Below are positions 10,245 to 21,699 of a DNA stretch of 64,000 nucleotides, piece after piece (within the stretch, counting starts at the first letter, position 1; each line of letters opens with the position of its first letter). This DNA comes from Sesamum alatum. Its lineage: Eukaryota > Streptophyta > Magnoliopsida > Lamiales > Pedaliaceae. The notes under the pieces were generated by a model. The model worked only from the letters and a program-made list of their open reading frames with translations. It did no database searches and was not told the origin of the DNA. The translations under genes were made by a program, and so were the position numbers. The stretch is taken from assembly GCA_034509735.1 (NCBI GenBank), contig JACGWO010000012.1, forward strand, positions 22,163,188-22,227,187. Reading direction: 5' to 3'.

Positions 10245-10751
10245 ATATCCGAGTCACTACCTGTGATCCCAAGTGAGTACCTCACCGTTACCTGTGATCC
10301 CAAGCACGCACCTTACTGGGTACCTCATAGAACGATCTTCTAAGCTTCCCAGACTTGTGTATCCCTAAGAAGAAGAAAGCTCGCCAGGCAAGTCAGGAGT
10401 GTCCCCAACAAAGACCCCCAGATGCTTAAGTCAGTATAGGTCGAGATGGCAATAAGATGATCTGTTGTATTAAATGTGGTCGAATGTAACCTGAATAACT
10501 TACTATAAATATTGTGCGGTAGGTGTATTTATAGGACCAAATGTATGTACTTGTCTGGTCCACGTGGACTCATCTCAAAGCTTGGGTTGTCTCCTCTTCA
10601 AGGGTCTAGATCTTGGACACCTAGCATCGGGTACGGTTGGGGTCGCTGATCCAGGTCGGGTCACGCGCGGATCCATGGTCTTTTTGGTGATTTTGACCCT
10701 TTTTCAGGTCCATTTGTGTCTTTTCTTGATATCTAGGTTACACACCTATCA
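10245..10751 (+). mobile_element. Solo LTR of the same family as 4977-5472
   Basis: About 507 bp, ending CACACCTATCA. It shares CAAATGTATGTACTTGTC, GGTCCACGTGG and GATGCTTAAGTCAG with the LTRs at 4977 and 8183. Its first bases (ATATCCGAGT) have diverged from TGATCCAAGT. A 5-bp target duplication, AGCAT at 10,240-10,244 and TGCAT at 10,752-10,756 (one difference), brackets it. Two paralogous copies of the flank, at 29,219-29,223 and 33,395-33,399, read GGCATAATAAATTT without any insertion. Confidence 0.75.
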
Positions 10752-10756
10752 TGCAT

Positions 10757-10912
10757 AATAATTTTAGTATACTTTTCAGCCCAAATTATTAGTTGGCGGC
10801 AGGGCAAATGCGTCCACTAAAATAAGCCTTTCGTCAAAATAAATCCTCAATAGCTTGTCACATGAGCTTCACGTGTTTTTCGGGGCAAAAGTGTAAATGT
10901 ACACCAAGCCAT
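10757..10912. repeat. Duplicated downstream block between solo LTR and CACTA
   Basis: Matches 33,408-33,556: ATACTTTTCAGCCCAA, GGCAAATG, AAAATAAGCCT, AAAATAAATCCTCA-AGCTTGTCACATGAGC and GTGTAAAT. It carries no gene. Confidence 0.7.
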
Positions 10913-11580
10913 CACTACAAAAAAATGCGATTGGGATGGTTTAGCAGGATCGGGCCCGGTCCAAATAAGAATGGAAACTGGAACTGTTGTGGAACGGTAA
11001 TCCGTTGCTGACGTCACTTTCGTATTATTCGGAGTCAGAACGTGTAGGAACTGCTATACCGTTCCTATTTGTGTGCCACCATATATGTGCCAAAATGTAA
11101 TCCCATTACCGTTCCAAAAAGGGAGCGGATATATTTTGGCATTCTGTTTGGAACACATATGTGGAAATTGGAATGGTTTTTGAGCAAAAAAGCAACTGTT
11201 CCTACCCGTGTTCCACAACCCGGGTCGATTTGGAACGTATGGTAGACCGTTCCAACATGTAGTGCTAAATGAGACCCTTTTATGCCTTGAGTGAACAATG
11301 TAATGCAATGACCGTTCCAAATTGTGGGTCTTGAGAAAATCAAGTTGAGTACCAAAACCGCTCCAACATATGTTACTATCAGGAACGGTCCGTTTACATA
11401 ATAGATTATGTGTGCCGATGACTGTTCCAAATATGCTCCAACGGCTATATTATAAGGGTTACTTTAGCATTCGTATGTCCGTTCCAGAAACCGTTCCTAA
11501 TGATGGAGCAACGACTATATTTCAACGGCTAGTTTAGTGTTCCAAATAATATTCCAATGCCCGTTCCAATATTTTTCTAT
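10913..11580. repeat. Left subterminal CCGTTCC/GGAACGG repeats of the CACTA element
   Basis: Nine exact copies of CCGTTCC or its complement were counted by eye (near 10,990, 11,058, 11,108, 11,247, 11,311, 11,384, 11,480, 11,491 and 11,560), plus near-matches such as GACTGTTCC and GGAATGG. Both orientations occur. In En/Spm, subterminal repeats of this kind are bound by the TNPA protein; that role is inferred here. Confidence 0.8.
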
Positions 11581-11831
11581 ATATATATATATGTCCCCCT
11601 TCATTTTAATTATTCTTATTACTCTCCAACTCATTTGTTCTAACTCACTCTCTTGATTCTTTATACGTAAAATTAAAAATATCAACAATCTGCGCATAAT
11701 TTGCATTGATCTTGAAAGGTGTTTTGCTCAGGTAAGAAGTTGAAATTCTTTAATGGTTAATTATATATATATGTAATTTGTTATGGTTATTTAAATACTG
11801 TTGTGAATTACTTGTGTACATAGGACTAATC

Positions 11832-14800
11832 ATGTTAAGACAATTGAGGAGATGGATGTATGATCGAGACGTGCTGGGTGTGACGCCGGAGTTTGAGAAT
11901 GGTGTTACAACATTTCTAGAATTGGCCTAGTCTCAGTGTGCATATATGAACAGGGATAAGATTAAGTATCCTTGCCAAAAGTGCAAAAACGAACGGTTCA
12001 AAACACTAGACGAGGTATATTTCGACTTGTGTATGAAAGGGTTTATGCCGGAGTATTATAATTGGACTTCGCATGGTGAGGAGAGGGTGCAAGAATACTT
12101 TGATGTATTGATTGCGCCCTCTGTGCAACAGCAGTAAACGCCACACGGGCAGGAGGAGGGTAGTTCGAATTGGGGTGATGCGGCTCAGATGGATTGGGCG
12201 CAGAGGATGGTATTCGATGCTGCCGGACCGTCTTTCTGGTCTTCGTATAACCAGGAGGGACCGGCTGATGATCGTACTCGTTATTGTCCTTCTGATGTGG
12301 ATCCTACTTCATATTATGTTTCGGGGCCATATGATTATGTGTCTGGCTTGTCAGACCATTTTTTTGATGTAGTTTATGCTGCCGACTAACCGTTGTGGAA
12401 CGGCTACACTACATCTCAGTTGGCATCAATTGCTTCTTTGGTGAACATCAAGGCCGAATGGGGGTTTTTCGAGCATACATATGATCGCTTGTGCTAGTGG
12501 GCTGATATTGTTATGCCCTACGATCACACTTTCCCCACCGATTATTACAGTACGAAGAAATTGATAAGAGAATTGAGTTTACTAGTTCAGAAGATTAATA
12601 CGTGCAAAAATGGTTGCATGCTGTACTTAAAGGACGATATTGATCTGGAATATTGCAAGTTTTGTGTAGACACTATGTACAAGCCCACCAGGGACAGAAA
12701 TCCTAGATGCAAGAAGTCCCCGTATCCCATTCTTAGGTATCTGCCGCTTACCCCTCGGGTGCAGAGGTTGTATGCGTTAGAGGCCACTCCAGAGCATATG
12801 ACTTAGCATGCGAGCCATCAGGCGGAGGAGGGATCCATGTGTCATCCGTCTGATGCAGAGGCTTGGAAGCATTTTGACTGGACATATCTTGATTTTGCAG
12901 CTGAGCCCCATAATGTTAGACTAGGGTTGTGCACGGATGGGTTTGCATCGCACGGACAGTATGGTAAAACTTACACATGTTGGCCCGTGATACTTACACC
13001 GTACAATCTCCCACCGGGATTGTGCATAAAGTCTGAGTATATGTTCTTAATGATGGTGATCCTTGGCCCATCGAATCCCAAACGTCTTATCGATGTCTAA
13101 CTGGAGCTGTTGATCGAGGAGTTGCAGAATTTATGGCATGTGGGTGTACGTACGCACGATACTACAACAAACCAAGCATTCATGATGCGGGCCTCATTGA
13201 TGTGGATGGTGAACGACCTTCCTGCTTATGGGATGGCGTCTGGATGGAGTACCACCGGTGTTATTGGGTGTCCAGTTTGTATGGAAGACACATGGGCATT
13301 CTATTTAAAGCATGGTCGGAAGGCATGCTATTTTGATTGCCATAGGAAGTTCCTCCCACCGGACCATCCTTATCGCAGGAACAAGAAAGCCTTCACTAAA
13401 AATCAAATGGAGAGGAAAGTTGCACGTCCGAGGCTGACTGGGGAACAAATCCGAACCCGTGTCAATGCATTTAGTTTTGCAGTCGAACAACCGTTGAGTG
13501 AACCAGAAGGCTACGACATCGACCATAAGTGGACGAAGAAAAACATCTTTTGGGATCTTGAATACTGGGGGCGCATATGATACGACACAATCTTGATGTC
13601 ATGGATATTGGGAAAAATGTGTTCGACAATATATTCAATACTGTGATGGACATAAAGGGCAAAACGAAGGACAATCTGAATGCACAGAAGGATCTAAAGA
13701 TCATATGTAATCAGCCGGAGCTTGAGGTGGACGAAAAGAGACCGAACGTGATGCTCAAAGCGGTATATACACTAACGAAGGATCAAAAAAAGAAGATATA
13801 TGAGTGCATTTGTTGTTTTAGATTTCCTGATGGGTATGCATCTAACTTGTCCCGCTGCGTTGACATGAAGGAGCTAAGGATGCACGACATGAAGAACCAT
13901 GATTGTCATGTATTCATGCAAAGGTTGATTCCAGTTGCCTTCCGTGAAATGCTTCCTACACATGTGGGGGGCCTTGACAGAGGTGAGCTTTTTATTCTAG
14001 ATCCTATGCTCAACCACACTAGATGTGAACAAGGTAAAAGAATTGGAAAACAGCGTAGCGGTCATCTTGTTTAACCTCGAGAAAATATTTTCTCCTTTTT
14101 TTGACTCAACGGAGCATCTAATTGTTCACATTCCATATGAGGCGCACGTTAGGGGGCCCGTGCAATACAGGTGGATGTATCCATTTGAGAGGTGATTAAC
14201 TACACTAGAAAATTTACTGTTAAATATATTATTTTTCTGTGGCAATCAATTTGCATTTTAATAAATACTCGTACAAATAGATTCCTACGCGATTTGAAGA
14301 AGAAAAAACAAAGCATACGTCGAGGCGTCAATTGTAGAGGCTTGTATTGTCGAAGAAATCACACTTTTCTCTTCTCACTACTTCGAACCGCACATTCTCT
14401 GCAAGCGAAGCAGGCCCGGTCGAAACAATGATCTCACGAGCAACGGAGATTGAATAGTACGGTCCATTTTCAATCACCCATGCCGAGTAAGTGGAGCCTC
14501 AAAGAAGAGATGGCTGAGTGGTGAGGAACTTCATGTTATTGAGACGTACGTGTTGTGTTATTGTGAAGTAGTTGTGCCGTACTACGAGAAAGTTTTTGAT
14601 ACAAACTTAACTCTCTCTTCGATCATTTCAGTTTGAACATGTATATTTATAATTATCACTGTTCCTGATACAGGTCATTCTTGACTGAACTGTACGAGCA
14701 ACACCATTTGGAGGACCCAATAATTGATCAACTAGTGCCAACTCAATTCCTGGATTGGTTTAAGCGTCGTGTAAGTGTCACTTTCTTATAAATTATGACT

Positions 14801-15580
14801 CTCTGCTCAATTTCTTATAAATTATTTTAATTACTATATGATGAATTGCAGGTGAAATCCGAATTGAATCACACAGACGACGAATTATTGAAGTTGCATT
14901 ATTGGGGCCCTAGAGGAGAAGTGACGACGTACCCGTCTTACTTCGTGAATGGCTTCAATTTCTACACTGAACGTCACAATGTCGGGAAGTCAACAATAAA
15001 TTGTGGTGTTTCTGTCAAAAGCTCATCATATACAAACACGGATTTTGACTTCTATGGAATACTGGAAGAGATAATTCAGTTAAATTACCCACTTATACCA
15101 GACATGCACATTGTACTGTTCAATTGTCGTTGCGTCGATCCGGTTAGAGGCATGAAGATACACCCTCGTTATCACATCGTTGATGTCAATTTCGAAAAGC
15201 TCTACCAAAAGAATGAACTATTCATATTAGCAGAACAAACAGTACAAGTGTACTACGTGGATTACCCGAGCATGAAGAGAGACAAAGTCGACTGGAAAGC
15301 TATTTGCAAAATCAAGGTTCGAACTGTAATCGATGACTCGCGATGGACCGAGGTCGCCTATCAGATGAATGAAGTCGTACCTATCCAGATGTTGGTACAG
15401 ACAACCAAACGTATGAACTTCATGACCCAGCTAGAATACAGTTGGTCGTTGATCTGTCCACGTCACAACATGGAGCAGGGACATCGCGCTCACCAAATGG
15501 TGAATCCGATAATGAAGATGACTAAGATAGCTTTGACGAGGCTGAGACCGAGGAAGAGACTTATTGATAATTCAGTGCAT
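11832..15580 (+). pseudogene. TNP2-like CACTA transposase, interrupted by stops
   Basis: Translation from the ATG at 11,832 gives the transposase-associated domain (RRWMYDRDVLGVTPEF, then YPCQKCKNERF). Next comes the TNP2 core (GLCTDGFASHGQ, CWPVILTPYNLPPGLC, MVNDLPAYGMASGWST, CPVCMEDT, CHRKFLPPDHPYRRNKKAF) and the DUF4218-like part (RHNLDVMDI, FPDGYASNL, RCVDMKEL, HDCHVFMQRLIP). A short exon follows (about 14,674-14,770, donor GTAAGT at 14,771), then from 14,852 the DUF4216 part (YPSYFVNGFNFYTE, DFYGILEEIIQLNYP, VYYVDYPSMKRDKVDWKA). Damage: in-frame stops after LELA, QQQ, YAAD, DRLC, EHMT and RLIDV, frameshifts near 13,578 and 13,970, and another stop near 14,190. Domain order and length otherwise match the family. 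The protein cuts and joins CACTA ends in the nucleus. Confidence 0.9.
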
Positions 15581-16960
15581 AGTTACCTTTTAAATGTTAT
15601 TGTATTAATTATAATTTTTTTATACAAGAATATAACTTTTGAACGGTGTATTAATTTTTTTATATACCTTAGTTTCAACATTGTATTAAATTTTTTATAT
15701 TTTAATAAAAGAGATTAAATTTTAAAAATTGAAACGATCATTATATACCACGATCGTTCCTATTACAGGTACAATTTTTTCAAATAGGTGCCAAATAAAA
15801 AAAATGTGGGAAATTTGAAGCTAGGAACGGTCAACATATTCCAAGACCGTTCCTTTTACATGTACAATTTTTCAATTTGGCGCCCACTGAAAAATAGGCT
15901 CCAAAATTGAATTAGGAACGGCCAGACTAATTGAGTGACCGTTCTAGATGTAGGTCCAATTTTTTTGTTTTGGCGCCCAATGAAAAAATGATGGAAAAAT
16001 CAAATTTTGGAGCGGTCGTTTTATATCCAACCGTTCCTAATTTAAAGTGGCTGCGACCGTTCCTATAAATAATCCCAGCACCGTTCCTATGTTATTACTA
16101 TTAAAAAACCATTCCTAGGGCAATTGTAACCGTTCCAAACTGTGTTACTATATTGTGTATTTTACCTAATTTTGACAATATCTCAACATCCGTAAGCCGG
16201 ATCAACACCATTTTTAAACACATACAAGATTATGAATAATATTTCATATCTACCAGTCTGATTTTCAATCAGACAGCCGAATTGGAGGATGCAATGGTTC
16301 TTATGAAGACGAATACTGACGGAAAACGATATCTCGATATCTGCACACCAAAAATTTACAAAACTACATATAATGTATTCTTTCGTGTGGTACATCATAT
16401 CTAACGGTCCGACTGGAATTTTGACGGTCTGATTAAGCGATACAGTACAACAATCCAAGATGCTAATTACGTCTGTGAAATACTAACAAAATAAAATATA
16501 CAAATATACTTCATATTGTGAGCATGTGTCTAAACTTTGAAAAATATTTTATGTTTTTCAATTCTTTAAATGGCACATTGTATACCTTTGTTTGCTCGTA
16601 CACGTGATTGGAATGTGTTTTTCTTAATTTTTATTTATTTTCTAGGTAAATAAAATTTTATTTGCAATACATATAGGAACGGTTATTACTTACAATTCCT
16701 CAAAACGATGCCGTTTCACATAATAGGAACGGTAGTGGGAACGATTAAGCTATTAAATGACCGTTCCTATGAGTTCTTTTATAAATACTAATTATTTGGA
16801 ATTGGGATAGGAATGGTTACTTGTAATACAGGACCGATCAGTAGTAGGACCGGTATTGGGAACGGTTAAACTATTAAGTGACCGTTCCTATTAGTTCCAA
16901 TATCAGTAAAAGATATTAAAACGACATCGTATTATAACGGAAACGACGTCGTTTTGGAAC
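15581..16960. repeat. Internal CCGTTCC/GGAACGG clusters between the two CACTA genes
   Basis: After the transposase gene, motif clusters occur at about 15,730-16,150 (for example GACCGTTCCTTTTAC and GGAACGG) and 16,660-17,010 (GGAACGGTTA, GACCGTTCC). Between them, 16,150-16,660, the motif is absent and nothing else is recognised. Such clusters are usually only subterminal, so this may be the end of an older nested element or a bidirectional control region between the two genes. Confidence 0.7.
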
Positions 16961-17056
16961 CTTGGACCGGTTATGGGAATGGTCCTATCAAATCATGACC
17001 GTTCCAAAAAAGTTATATAAATTAGCCCCTTGGCCGATTTTTTCTCACTTTTCTTC

Positions 17057-17059
<3 letters not shown>

Positions 17060-17105
<46 letters not shown>

Positions 17106-17130
17106 TCTCTCTCTCTCTTCCTAACTTCGA
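17060..17130. repeat. (CT)n microsatellite in TNPA-like leader
   Basis: A nearly pure CT repeat of about 70 bp directly before the proline-rich leader. It produces long Ser-Leu or Arg-Glu readings in the frames that cross it; these are not genes. Confidence 0.9.
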
Positions 17131-17335
17131 ACCGCTTTCGTCTCCGCCTCTCTCACTGTCAGCGCTCTCTCTCTCTCTGCTGCCCCATCCGCATCCACCA
17201 CCACTGCGAAGGATCTCCGCCGCCACCGCTACTGCTCGCCACCACCACCACCCTTCCCCTCGCCACCGCAGCCTCCATATCCGCCACCGCCAGAGGATTT
17301 TCAACCTCCGCCACCGCCAGCCTCCACCTCCAAGT

Positions 17336-18516
17336 AGGGTTTCCAAAAATCCATTTTTATTTTCGCCATTTTCTGTCAGATGTATGTTAGTACCAAATGT
17401 GGGAATAGTGTGTATTGTTAGGTCTTTTTCTCTAATTGTATGTATTTCTGGGATTTTTTTGTAATTGTTTGTATTTGTTGGGATTTTATTGTAATTTCTA
17501 TAATGTTAGGGCTATAATTGTAATTTCTGCAATTTTCTAGATTTTCTGTAATTTGTGGAAATGTAGGGACTTAGATGTAATTTGTAACGGTGCTTGAATT
17601 TTTGGGAATTTTCTGATTGTTTTCTGCAATTTTTATGCATTTTCTATAATTTCTGTTATTTTTTATGTTAAATTCATAATTTCATGTCAAAAATTAGAAT
17701 AATATAGGATATTTTTCGATAATCGGAAATTTAAGATAATTATAGGAAATTTCAGATTATTTCTATAATTTTTAAGTAGTTTCTGTAATTTTTTTTTTAT
17801 ATGTAATATGTGTTGTTAATCTTCTGTAAATTTTTTGCAATCTTTCAGTTTTTTAGTGTAATTTTTAAGTATTTTCTGCAATTTTTAAGTTTTTTGAAAT
17901 TTTTTTTTGGAAAACAAAACCTGTAAATTAAGTAATTTTTTCTAAAAAAAAACTATAATTCCTGTAATTTTTAAAAAATTCTGTTATTTTTATGTATTTT
18001 TTGAAAATTTTATGTAATTTTCTGAAAAAAAAACCCTGTAAATTCTGTAGTTTTTAAAAAACTTCTTTCGTTTTTATGTATTTTTTTTGAAATTTTCTAT
18101 AATTTTCAAAAGAATTCATTAAAAAAAATCCTGTACATTCTGTATTTTTGAAAATTTCGTATCATTTTCTGAATTTTCGGTAAAGATATAGGAAATATTG
18201 GTACTACTTATTATAATATAAATCATATTTTCGCGAAGAATTTTAGGATTTAGTATAAGTATATAGGAAAATTGAAGGATTTAGTGCAATTTTAGGAAAG
18301 AATTTTGGAATTTAGTATACATTGTAGGGAAAATTTCATAAAAATTTGGGATTTGGTATCCATTTATTAGATCAATTTTGGGACTCAGTATAGAATTTTG
18401 GGTTTTACTTTACATTTTTATTTTCAAATTTAAAAAATTATCATTATTAAAAAATAAATTGATACTTATATTTTTTTAAAAATTCATACCACTAATATTT
18501 TTACAAAAATTTATAG
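17336..18516. repeat. T-rich first intron built of TTTCTGTAATTTTTAAG-like units
   Basis: Dozens of degenerate TTTCTGTAATTTTT and GTAATTTTTAAG phrases fill this 1.2-kb stretch. It begins after GTAGGG and ends at TTATAG just before the ATG at 18,520, so it behaves as a leader intron of the TNPA-like gene. No coding sequence is present. Confidence 0.55.
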
Positions 18517-20159
18517 ATCATGTCTGGTAGGGATTTCCCTCCTCGAGGAGGTGGCCGTGCTCGCGGCCGTGGTCGTGGCTCGACGACCACACCACCGGCG
18601 GGTGCTACTTCCCAGGGTGGGTAAGCAGCATTCCGACCACCCCTTATCACCACCACCAGCAGAGCAGCCAGCTGCCGCACCAGTGTAGGATCAGGAGCTT
18701 GATCTGTCTACTCCTGCACATGTCCAGAGGCTGCCGGACCATCTACTCCGGCACTGACGGCAGATTCGGCCCGCCATGGGCTGCACCACCCCCACCTGCC
18801 CCACCACTCCCCCCACCATCCGCGTGCCGGTATACCCTCGTCGACGCCAGGTATATATTTTTTAAAAATATTTTTATAATTTAAATTATTTATTTTTATG
18901 ACACAATAATTATTATATAATTTCTGCGCTACCGCAAGATACACGAGCGCAAGTACACGGTGGTGCGAGGACACTATCCCACCATTGGGGTTGTTTGCGC
19001 TAGGTCCCGCCAGAGCACCAACATTTCTAGTTCAAGGGCTTGAAGATAACGTACTTTAATTTCAATTTAATGTCTTCCACATGTTTGAGGGAAGTTCCTC
19101 TGTAAGACGTTCTTTCTCGCCAGACAGTCTCTGGTGATGCCTCTCTGGCTGGCGAACAAAGACTGACGGCAACTCTTGTTGTACTAGGATAACAAGGAGT
19201 TCAAGGACGAGTGCGCCAAAAACAAGGCCAACCGGTCCCCCAACCCAGCCGCATCATCTACTATCTACCGTGGGGGTTCTGCCGCCGTTGGGATGCATAA
19301 GAGGAAGATGGTAAGAAATTTTATTTTTTTTTAAAGTATTCATCATTATTAAATTAAAACTGTAATAACTGTTCCCTTTTTTTTTCCAGGAGACACAGCT
19401 TGGTCGGCCAGTCAAGCAGATGGAGTTATTCTCCAGATGGTACAAGAAGAAGGCGGACGGCGGTTGGAGCGGCCCGAGGGCAATGGAGGTGGCGGTAAGC
19501 TTTGTATTACATTTTAAAATTTATTTTCTTTTAATTTTTGAAAATAATAATAATAATTTACTATTTTTGCATGAGACGTTCCAGAAGTTGCTGGAGGATC
19601 ACCAGTCTCAGGCCCTGGCCGATCCTGGGATCATCCAGCCGAATCGGAGGGCTCGGTGGCGCAGACTGAGCAAGAGTTGTGGCTGGCTGCGATCGGGGGC
19701 AAGAATAATGGCCGGGGTATTCGGTCTTGGTTTTGAGGCCCACGGCCTTAGCCAGACTTTTACCTTGCCATCACCACCGCCACCGCCAGCGTCGAACTTG
19801 GAGGATCGCATAGTCCGACTGGAGGAGATTATAGTCAATATGATGGGCATGATGAAAACTCTGCAGACCAACAACTCCGCTGTCGGCCTGTCACGGCCTC
19901 CGGCAAAACCCCCCCTCCCCCTCCAGACGATAACGACATGGACCAGGACGAGGGGGATGAGGTGTAGATTTAGAATTTTTTTTTAACAATTTTTGAAATT
20001 AAATTGGATAATATTTTTTCCTTAATATATATTTTTTTTTTCAAATTATGCATTTTTTGGTATTTAAATAATAATTATTTAACCAAAATTTAAAAAAATA
20101 TTAATAATTTAAATTTTATTTTAATAATAACAATAATTATTATATAATAATAAAAAAAA

Positions 20160-20893
20160 TTTAATGATTCATTTTTTTAGGAACGGTCTTTTCGACGATC
20201 ACAGATTTTCTAAAAATTACGTAACCGTTCCAACTGAAGACTCGTTTAATGAGCCGACCGTTTCTAAAACAGTATAAACAAGAATTCCAAATGAGGGGTC
20301 GACCGTTCGTAAACTTAATCCAAATTCAATGATTTCGTGGTATAGTTAGCGTTCGAAACCGAATACCTAAAATCGGTCCAAACACGTATTCCAAATAAAG
20401 ATTAAAAAATCGTTCCTACGTTCCTTAGCAAAGCAGGTCTAGGGGTGTTCCACATACCATTCCAACATCTATCTCCAAATAAATAGTACACCATTCCAAT
20501 TTGTATTCCAGACTCAGTGAAAAAATGCATCTCCAATATATTTAGTCTGCTGCAAACCGAGTTCCAAGGACCGTTCCAATTTACGTGATTTACGTTAGAT
20601 GTGACTGTTCCAAATATTAACCATGTGTTCCAAATACATAAATTACATATTCATACACACAAAGGTAATTAGGAACGGTTTCTACCTTGTACGCCATAAC
20701 AGTTTCAAAATAGGAACGGTGTAGACGGAACTGTTCCTAAGTACTAGGAACGCCTCTAGTTTCAACGGAAAGCTGATCGTTCCATAACCATTCCTAATCG
20801 AGGTCCAACATCATCTAGTGATTTTTTGACCGTTCCAAAAGGAAAAAGAACCATTTCTAGAGCAATTTCAATTCCTGCATTTTTTTTGTAGTG
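20160..20893. repeat. Right subterminal CCGTTCC/GGAACGG repeats of the CACTA element
   Basis: At least ten exact or one-off copies occur in both orientations (for example GGAACGGTCTTTTCGACG, GACCGTTCC, GGAACGGTTTC, GGAACGGTGTAGACGG), ending in the TIR TTTGTAGTG. It mirrors the left end in density and composition. Confidence 0.8.
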
Positions 20894-20896
20894 CAT

Positions 20897-21500
20897 AGTC
20901 GTTGTTGTTGAATGGTCTACTTTGTTCCAAATACTTATGTGCATTCAAATATATATATATATATATTAGTTGATTTATGTGGCTTAGAGTGGGGGTTTAA
21001 AATAGTCATTTTTTTTTGGGGGGGGGGGGGGTGGCGGGGGTTGGGAATTTGTTGTTAAAAGCAGACCCTTTTTTCTTATTAAATTCTGATGCTGAAAACA
21101 TGAATGTGAAAACAGGAATGCAAGCTGTTTTTATTGTCATGAAACTTTGGTTTGAAATTACTTTGTTCATATTTTTTATATAGTAGTTCACATTGTGAAA
21201 CAAGAATGCAGGACGCAAAAGGACGTTTAATTGCAAAAGTTAACATTTCATTTCAATACAGGATTACAAGGCACAAAATAAGTATTTCATTGCCCAAATA
21301 AACATAATTAACTTCACATGAGCTTCAAAAAATTTCCAGGAATTCAACCACTTTTAGAACTCTCAAAGCACTTCAACGCTCTATTATCAAGCATTTGCAT
21401 GTTGTCGTTGCTAAAATGTACAGAAACTTCTTCGTTGATTATAATTTTGCTAATTTCAACTCTAAATCTCTTATTCCAGGGATTTATCTTTAAGTTTCTC
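20897..21500. repeat. Duplicated downstream block, copy 1 continued; poly-G run
   Basis: Matches 33,557-33,975: TTGTTGTTGAATGGTC, GAAACT-TGGTTTGA, AACAGGATT-CA, GCCCAAATAAACATAATTAA, CACTTTTAGAACTC, AAAGCACTTCAACGCTCTA and TTTCAACTCTAAATCTCTT. A run of 14 G (21,018-21,031) follows nine T and is absent from the paralogue. At about 21,470 the copy is uninterrupted where the other copy holds a LINE. Confidence 0.8.
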
Positions 21501-21624
21501 CATTTTCTCAACTAATTTCTCAAATATTTTTTTCTCATTCTTCACGACCTATAATTTTCATAGCAGTCCAAGTATAATTTTTCTGCAACTTTAACATGTT
21601 GTGTTGAAAAATCAACACACTCGT

Positions 21625-21627
<3 letters not shown>

Positions 21628-21680
<53 letters not shown>
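21628..21680. repeat. (AAT)n microsatellite
   Basis: About 17 perfect AAT triplets. A second such tract is at about 37,768-37,815. Confidence 0.95.
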
Positions 21681-21699
21681 TAGGACTCTTAAAAGATGT

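Larger units (their letters stand above)
17030..19975 (+). pseudogene. TNPA-like CACTA protein (Transposase_24-type), several exons
   Basis: A CT-rich leader (17,030-17,330) ends at a possible donor GTAGGG. After an intron ending TTATAG, an ATG at 18,520 opens MSGRDFPPRGGGRARGRG, a Gly/Arg-rich start common in plant En/Spm accessory proteins, with a stop about 30 codons on. Further exon pieces: 19,190-19,309 (FKDECAKNKANRSPNP, GGSAAVGMHKRKM), donor GTAAGA at about 19,311; 19,390-19,495 (ETQLGRPVKQMELFSRWYKK, GGWSGPRAMEV), donor GTAAGC; and 19,572-19,966 (TFQKLLEDHQSQ, then an E/L-rich segment LEDRIVRLEEIIVNMMGMMK that could be a coiled coil). GRP...EMF and 'W..P.A' are hallmarks of this family. 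Early stops suggest decay or exon boundaries that I cannot fix. TNPA binds the subterminal repeats. Confidence 0.7.
10913..20893 (+). mobile_element. CACTA (En/Spm) transposon, complete ends
   Basis: A 9,981-bp element. It starts CACTACAAAAAAATGCG and ends with the inverted counterpart TTTTTTTTGTAGTG. The 3-bp target duplication CAT is present at 10,910-10,912 and 20,894-20,896. It carries a TNP2-like transposase region (11.8-15.6 kb) and a TNPA-like region (17.0-20.0 kb), both read on the plus strand, as in En/Spm. Short GGAACGG/CCGTTCC motifs are packed at both ends and in the middle. The transposase frame has several stops, so this copy is unlikely to supply its own transposase, but the intact ends could still respond to one. 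The unfilled site is visible in the paralogous block at about 33,551. Confidence 0.95.

Noticed and set aside
16993..17346. Arg/Glu-rich and Ser/Leu-rich open frames over 17.0-17.5 kb
   Set aside because: They follow from the (CT)n microsatellite and the Pro-rich leader; the real gene is the TNPA-like one.
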